A stretch of DNA of 64,000 bases from Nocardia vermiculata NBRC 100427. GTDB lineage: Bacteria > Actinomycetota > Actinomycetes > Mycobacteriales > Mycobacteriaceae. Both the position numbers and the translations under genes were made by a program. Below are positions 60,343 to 64,000 of this stretch, in pieces. Under the pieces are notes generated by a model. It was given only the letters and a program-made list of their open reading frames with translations, did not search any database and was not told the DNA's origin. The stretch spans positions 1-64,000 of the forward strand of contig NZ_BDCA01000012.1 of assembly GCF_001613265.1 (NCBI RefSeq). Reading direction: 5' to 3'. Within the stretch, counting starts at the first letter, position 1; the number at the start of each line of letters is the position of its first letter.

Positions 60343-61092
60343 ATGTTCGACCGCGGCGTGGACAAGGCCGTGAGGTCTCTACTGGACAACGGGGCACAAC
60401 TGCAGGCTCCGGCGGTCGCGAAGTACGTCGACCGGTTCCGCCGAGCGCATCCCGAGGACAATCCGGCGCAGCTCCTCGAACGCCTGGAGAAGATCTACCT
60501 CACCACCGTGACCGGCAGCGGTACCGCGGTCGGCGCGACCGCTGCCGTGCCGGGCGTGGGAACTCTCACCTCGCTCGCGGCGATGAGCGCCGAAACCACG
60601 TTCTTCCTCGAGGCTTCCGCGGTGTACACCCTCGCGGTCGCGGCGGTCCACGGTGTCGCTCCGGAGGACTCCGAACGCCGGCGGGCGCTGGTTCTCGCGG
60701 TGGTGCTCGGCGATACCGGAATGGAGATCGTCCAGCAGAGCGTGGGCCATTCGGCGAAGAACTGGGGCACGCTGCTCGCCGAGCACATCCCCGGGATCCG
60801 CGGGATGAACGAATCGCTCATGAAGCGCTTCGTCGTCCAGTTCGTCACCAAGCGTGGAGCGCTGATGTTCGGCAAGGTGCTACCGGCCGGAATCGGTGCG
60901 GCGATCGGTGGATTCGGCAACCGGGCGCTGGGCAGGAGAATGATCGACAACGCGCACAAGGCCTTCGGCCCGGCTCCGGCCGGGTGGTCCAGAAGTGCGG
61001 TGCCCACTGTCGTCGTCGACGCGGATCCACTTCCCACGGTCGACGAGGTGGCCGAGCCCCGCTCCTCCGACACCGCGGGCGGACAGCGATGA
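60343..61092 (+). CDS. EcsC-like membrane-associated protein
   Basis: 249 aa from ATG 60343, with GAGAGGGG upstream. Hydrophobic glycine/alanine segments (GTAVGATAAVPGVGTLTSLA; ALMFGKVLPAGIGAAIGGFG) resemble EcsC-family proteins, which accompany ABC transporters in several bacteria. The match is by pattern and not certain. The gene overlaps the next ABC ATPase by ATGA, so it is translated with the transporter and may be an accessory factor. Function unknown. Confidence 0.55.
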   Translation: MFDRGVDKAVRSLLDNGAQLQAPAVAKYVDRFRRAHPEDNPAQLLERLEKIYLTTVTGSGTAVGATAAVPGVGTLTSLAAMSAETTFFLEASAVYTLAVAAVHGVAPEDSERRRALVLAVVLGDTGMEIVQQSVGHSAKNWGTLLAEHIPGIRGMNESLMKRFVVQFVTKRGALMFGKVLPAGIGAAIGGFGNRALGRRMIDNAHKAFGPAPAGWSRSAVPTVVVDADPLPTVDEVAEPRSSDTAGGQR

Positions 61093-62012
61093 GCGCCGCG
61101 CGGCCACTGGCCGTCTCCGTCACCGGCCTGCACAAACAATTCGAAGGCGTGGTCGCGCTACGCGATATCGGTTTCTCTGTTCCGGCCGGGACCACTGCGG
61201 CCCTGGTCGGCCCGCCGAGCTGCGGCAAATCGACCCTCCTCGAGATTCTGCTCGGCCTGGTGCGGCCCGATTCCGGTGTCACGGAGGTCGATCGAACGGG
61301 TGGCGTCGGTGCATTGTTACAGCCGCGCGGTCTGCATCCGGCCCGGACCGCACGAGCACAACTGCGGGTGTACGCGGCCGCTACCGGCGCGGACAATGCC
61401 CGGGTCGAGGCCCTGCTGGCCCTGGTGCGGCTGGACCAGGACGCCGAACGGCGGGTACGGGATCTGTCCGAGGGGCAGCAGACCCGGCTCGCGCTGGCGC
61501 AGGCACTGCTCGCGGATCCGCGGCTGCTGGTGCTCGACGACCCCTTCCACGGGCTCGACCCCGCCGAACGCACCTGGCTCTTCGACTATCTGCGCCGGCA
61601 CGCCCGGCGCGGCGGCACGACCCTGCTCACCTCGCCGAGCCTGGCCGCGGCGGTACCGATCTGCGATCAGGTCGTGGTGCTCGCGGGCGGGTCGGTGACC
61701 TATCAGGGCAGTCCGCGCCGGCTGCGACGCACCCATCCGGACCGGCTGGTCGTCGCGGTGTCGAGTCCGATCGCGCTGGCCACCACGCTCGCATCGCAGG
61801 GCTTCACCGATGCGGTGATGCGCGGGGACGGCAGACTCGCGGTGGCCGAGGCAGATCCGGCCGAGATCGAGGCCGCGGCGCGGCTGGCCGGGGTTCGCAT
61901 CGAGCATATGGTCGCCGAACCGGTCCATCCCGATCGCGTCCTGGCGATCCTCACCAAGAACGCGCCACCCGCCTATTCCGCTCCTGCCGCCTCGACCTAC
62001 GGAACACGATGA
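61089..62012 (+). CDS. ABC-2 type transporter ATP-binding protein, altered catalytic residues
   Basis: 307 aa. Walker A GPPSCGKST, signature LSEGQQTRLALA and Walker B LLVLDDPFHGLD are present, but the catalytic Glu after Walker B is Asp and the switch His is replaced (LLTSPSLAAA). ATPase activity could thus be slow. A C-terminal region of 90 residues follows the head, like other drug/antibiotic ABC-2 exporters. ATGA overlap with the permease gene. Substrate unknown. Confidence 0.88.
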   Translation: MSAARPLAVSVTGLHKQFEGVVALRDIGFSVPAGTTAALVGPPSCGKSTLLEILLGLVRPDSGVTEVDRTGGVGALLQPRGLHPARTARAQLRVYAAATGADNARVEALLALVRLDQDAERRVRDLSEGQQTRLALAQALLADPRLLVLDDPFHGLDPAERTWLFDYLRRHARRGGTTLLTSPSLAAAVPICDQVVVLAGGSVTYQGSPRRLRRTHPDRLVVAVSSPIALATTLASQGFTDAVMRGDGRLAVAEADPAEIEAAARLAGVRIEHMVAEPVHPDRVLAILTKNAPPAYSAPAASTYGTR

Positions 62013-62806
62013 TGCAGCTGCCCACCTTGCCCAGCGTCCCCGCCGAGGTGAGCCGGGCCGCGACCGCCGAACTGCGCAAGATCACCGCACTGCGAGCGGG
62101 ATTGCTGTCGGCACCGATTCTCGCGGCGCTCGGGTTCGTGGCCGCGACCGCGTCGGCGGTGAAGGGCACCGGCCCGCAGCGCGACGGGGTACTGGCCACC
62201 GGCACCGCCACCGTCGGGCTGTATCTGGTGATCGCGGTGGCGGTCGGCGCGGCCGCGATCTGTGGCGCCGTCGCCGCCGGCGACGAATACCGCTATCGCA
62301 GTATCGGAATCACTGCGGTCACGACACCGGATCGCGATGTGCTGCTCGGCGCCAAAGCCGTGGTGAGCGCAGGTTATGCGCTGCTGCTGGCGGTGAGTGC
62401 GGAGATCGGCGCGGCCATCGGATTCGCGGCCTTCGGGCGCGACACCGTCGAATTCGGGGCCACGCTCACCGGCGTCTTCGGCGGTGGCCTGCTGGCCGCG
62501 CTGTGCTGGGGCGTGATCGGGGTGGCCCTGGGAATGCTGTTGCGCTCCCCGAATCTGGCGGTGGTCGCGATCGCGGGCTGGCTGTTCATCGTGGAGCCGC
62601 TGATCTGGCTGATCGCCAAGGCCGCCGGCATCGCGGGCGTGGTGGTACTGCTGCCCGGCTCCGCCACGATCGGCACGGTGACGATCGGTTCCTTCGCCGA
62701 CAGCCCCTATCTGCCACCGAATGCCGCCTCGGCGGTGGTACTGGTGCTCTGGACCGCGGCCGCGGGTGCCGGGGCGTGGTGGTATCTGCGCAGCCGCGAT
62801 ATCTGA
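62009..62806 (+). CDS. ABC-2 type transporter permease
   Basis: 265 aa with about six hydrophobic helices (GLYLVIAVAVGAAAICGAVA; LTGVFGGGLLAALCWGVIGV; ASAVVLVLWTAAAGAGAWWY). The N-terminal EVSRAATAELRKITALR is a cytoplasmic leader typical of ABC-2 membrane subunits. Its ATG lies in the stop of the ATPase gene (ATGATG), so subunits are produced together. It is a partner of the ATPase upstream. Confidence 0.88.
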   Translation: MMQLPTLPSVPAEVSRAATAELRKITALRAGLLSAPILAALGFVAATASAVKGTGPQRDGVLATGTATVGLYLVIAVAVGAAAICGAVAAGDEYRYRSIGITAVTTPDRDVLLGAKAVVSAGYALLLAVSAEIGAAIGFAAFGRDTVEFGATLTGVFGGGLLAALCWGVIGVALGMLLRSPNLAVVAIAGWLFIVEPLIWLIAKAAGIAGVVVLLPGSATIGTVTIGSFADSPYLPPNAASAVVLVLWTAAAGAGAWWYLRSRDI

Positions 62807-62882
62807 TCCGATCGGACGCGCGCCGACGAACGGGGTGCGGGAACAATTCGATGTCGGAACGGGTCGGTACCTTCGAATCACC

Positions 62883-64000
62883 ATGAACGACACCGACCGC
62901 GCGCCCAGATCCCAGCACCGGACGACGCCGGCGGGCGGCTGGTTGCGCAGGCTCTGGGCCGCCTGCCGCGCGCATCCACGGCTGCTCGCCGGCGTGGTGG
63001 TGTCGGTGGTCGCCGGTGCCGGTGCCGAGGCCGCGGCACCACTGGCCGCGAAGGCCGCGCTGGACCATGCCCGGCTCGGTGAGGTCTCAGCGCTGGGGCC
63101 GATCGCGGGAATCATGATCGCCCTGGCCGTGGCCCGCTTCGCGGCGACGTACGGGCGGCGGTGGCAGGCCGGGCGCCTGGCGCTGAATGTGCAGCACGAG
63201 TTGCGGGTGGACCTGTTGTCGGCGCTGCACCGCTACGACGGACCGCGGCAGCAGCGGCTGCGCACCGGTCAGGTGGTGTCGCGATCGATCAGCGATCTGC
63301 AACTGGTGCAGGGGCTGCTGGCGATGGCCCCGTTGTCGGCGGCCTCGCTGCTGATCTTCGTCTTCGCGGCGGCCGCCATGCTGGTGTTGTCGCCACCGCT
63401 CGCGCTGGTGTCGCTGCTGACCGTCCCGCTGCTGGGCCTGGTGGTGTACCGGGTGCGGCCCCGGTTGCACGCGGCGACCTGGACCGCACAACAACGCGCC
63501 GCCGACCTGGCCCAGCATGTCGAGGAAACCGTCACCGGGGTCCGGGTGGTGAAGGGCTTCGGCCAGGAGTCACGCATGGTGCGGAGGCTGGAGGGGCACG
63601 GCCGCCGGCTCTACGCGCACCGGATGCGCGCGGCCCGCATCGACTCCCGGTTCGCACCGACGGTCTCGGCGATTCCGCAGGCCGGACTCGTCATCGTCAT
63701 CGCGCTCGGCGGCGCGCTGGCGCTGCATTCGGTGATCAGTATCGGGACCTTTCTCGCCTTCGCCACCTACGTGACGATGATGGCCTCCAGCACGCGGATC
63801 CTGTCCAACATCGTCGTGATGGCGCAGTTGACCCGCGCCGCCGCCGAACGCGTCTATCAGGTCGTCGACGAGGCTCCCACCGCCATCGATCCGGTCGCGC
63901 CGCGGCCGCTACCCGAGGGGCCGCTGGGTATCCGGATCAGCGGGCTCACCTTCGGGTTCGAGCCCGGCCGTCCGGTCCTGCACGATTTCGACCTCACGGT
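62883..64000 (+). CDS. ABC exporter with fused membrane and ATPase domains (partial)
   Basis: The gene runs off the window end; 372 codons are visible from ATG 62883. The membrane domain has about six helices (VVVSVVAGAGAEAAAPLAAKA; AASLLIFVFAAAAMLVLSPP; VIVIALGGALALHSV), with the ABC-transporter loop VEETVTGVRVVKGFGQES. The ATPase domain begins at LGIRISGLTFGF, and the sequence ends before Walker A. Type IV exporter for lipids, peptides or drugs; substrate unknown. Probably a separate unit from the ABC-2 genes 76 nt upstream. Confidence 0.88.
   Translation, partial: MNDTDRAPRSQHRTTPAGGWLRRLWAACRAHPRLLAGVVVSVVAGAGAEAAAPLAAKAALDHARLGEVSALGPIAGIMIALAVARFAATYGRRWQAGRLALNVQHELRVDLLSALHRYDGPRQQRLRTGQVVSRSISDLQLVQGLLAMAPLSAASLLIFVFAAAAMLVLSPPLALVSLLTVPLLGLVVYRVRPRLHAATWTAQQRAADLAQHVEETVTGVRVVKGFGQESRMVRRLEGHGRRLYAHRMRAARIDSRFAPTVSAIPQAGLVIVIALGGALALHSVISIGTFLAFATYVTMMASSTRILSNIVVMAQLTRAAAERVYQVVDEAPTAIDPVAPRPLPEGPLGIRISGLTFGFEPGRPVLHDFDLT

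Noticed and set aside
1..64000. tRNA, rRNA, CRISPR or insertion sequence
   Set aside because: No cloverleaf-like run, spaced repeat array, transposase motif or terminal inverted repeats were noticed when reading both strands.

Overview
The window is GC-rich DNA (roughly 68-70% by eye) from an actinobacterium of the mycolic-acid group, most likely Nocardia or a close relative. The signs are a coenzyme F420 gene (fbiA), a WhiB2-type regulator, the mannose activation cluster (phosphomannomutase, TobH-like, manA), the rhamnose-linker genes rmlD and wbbL beside a GDP-mannose pyrophosphorylase, an LCP ligase, and PE/PPE-like proteins with an EspG chaperone. Gene order in the first 16 kb resembles the Mycobacterium tuberculosis Rv3255c-Rv3268 neighbourhood, in rearranged order. 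No rRNA, tRNA, CRISPR array, transposase or prophage was recognised.

Layout. 1-8.1 kb: fbiA (leftward; fbiB starts at the edge), whiB2, a degenerate zincin, then a rightward run DUF3499, manB, TobH-like, manA and a CDF transporter. 8.2-13.4 kb, leftward: rmlD, wbbL, GDP-mannose pyrophosphorylase, a TetR regulator and a phytoene-dehydrogenase-like oxidoreductase. 13.5-17.2 kb, rightward: LCP ligase, TIGR03089 protein, cytochrome P450. 17.2-22.6 kb, leftward: SMC/SbcC-like ATPase, small helical partner, YchJ-like protein, SelW-like protein and a carboxylesterase. 22.9-30.3 kb, rightward: a tightly overlapping cassette of SWIM-DUF5691 fusion, MoxR-type AAA+ ATPase, DUF5682 protein and VWA protein, followed by a zinc-ribbon protein.

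31-36 kb, leftward: a MacB/FtsX-type ABC exporter and a Ser/Thr kinase. 36-39 kb: endonuclease IV, a TauD-type dioxygenase and two small envelope proteins. 39-46 kb: two acyl-CoA dehydrogenases downstream of a TetR regulator and a DEAD-box helicase, divergent from a nitrilase-family amidohydrolase and a phosphoribosyltransferase. 46-49.4 kb: an orphan EspG/PPE-like/PE-like trio behind a lysophospholipase-like hydrolase. 49.5-52.7 kb: a large TM0106-family nuclease-helicase whose catalytic motifs look eroded. 52.7-60.3 kb: D-threonine-aldolase-like enzyme, a TetR remnant, a PtpB-like phosphatase, an AMP-ligase without its C-terminal domain, an enoyl-CoA hydratase, a xi-class GST, a VOC protein and an AraC regulator. 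60.3-64 kb: an EcsC-like protein with an ABC-2 transporter, and an ABC exporter cut by the window edge.

Functional picture. The first quarter supplies cell-envelope precursors: GDP-mannose for lipoarabinomannan and phosphatidylinositol mannosides, the rhamnosyl linker, and LCP attachment of arabinogalactan to peptidoglycan. The most promising little-described system is the divergent pair of cassettes at 19.7-30.3 kb: a zinc-hook SMC-like ATPase with a small partner, back to back with a YehL-type MoxR-VWA-SWIM-DUF5682 module. Other points of interest are a LexA-like box in the fbiA-whiB2 intergenic region, the eroded TM0106 protein, the orphan PE/PPE-like trio and several unassigned dyads. All functional calls rest on reading motifs and family resemblance; no database search was run.
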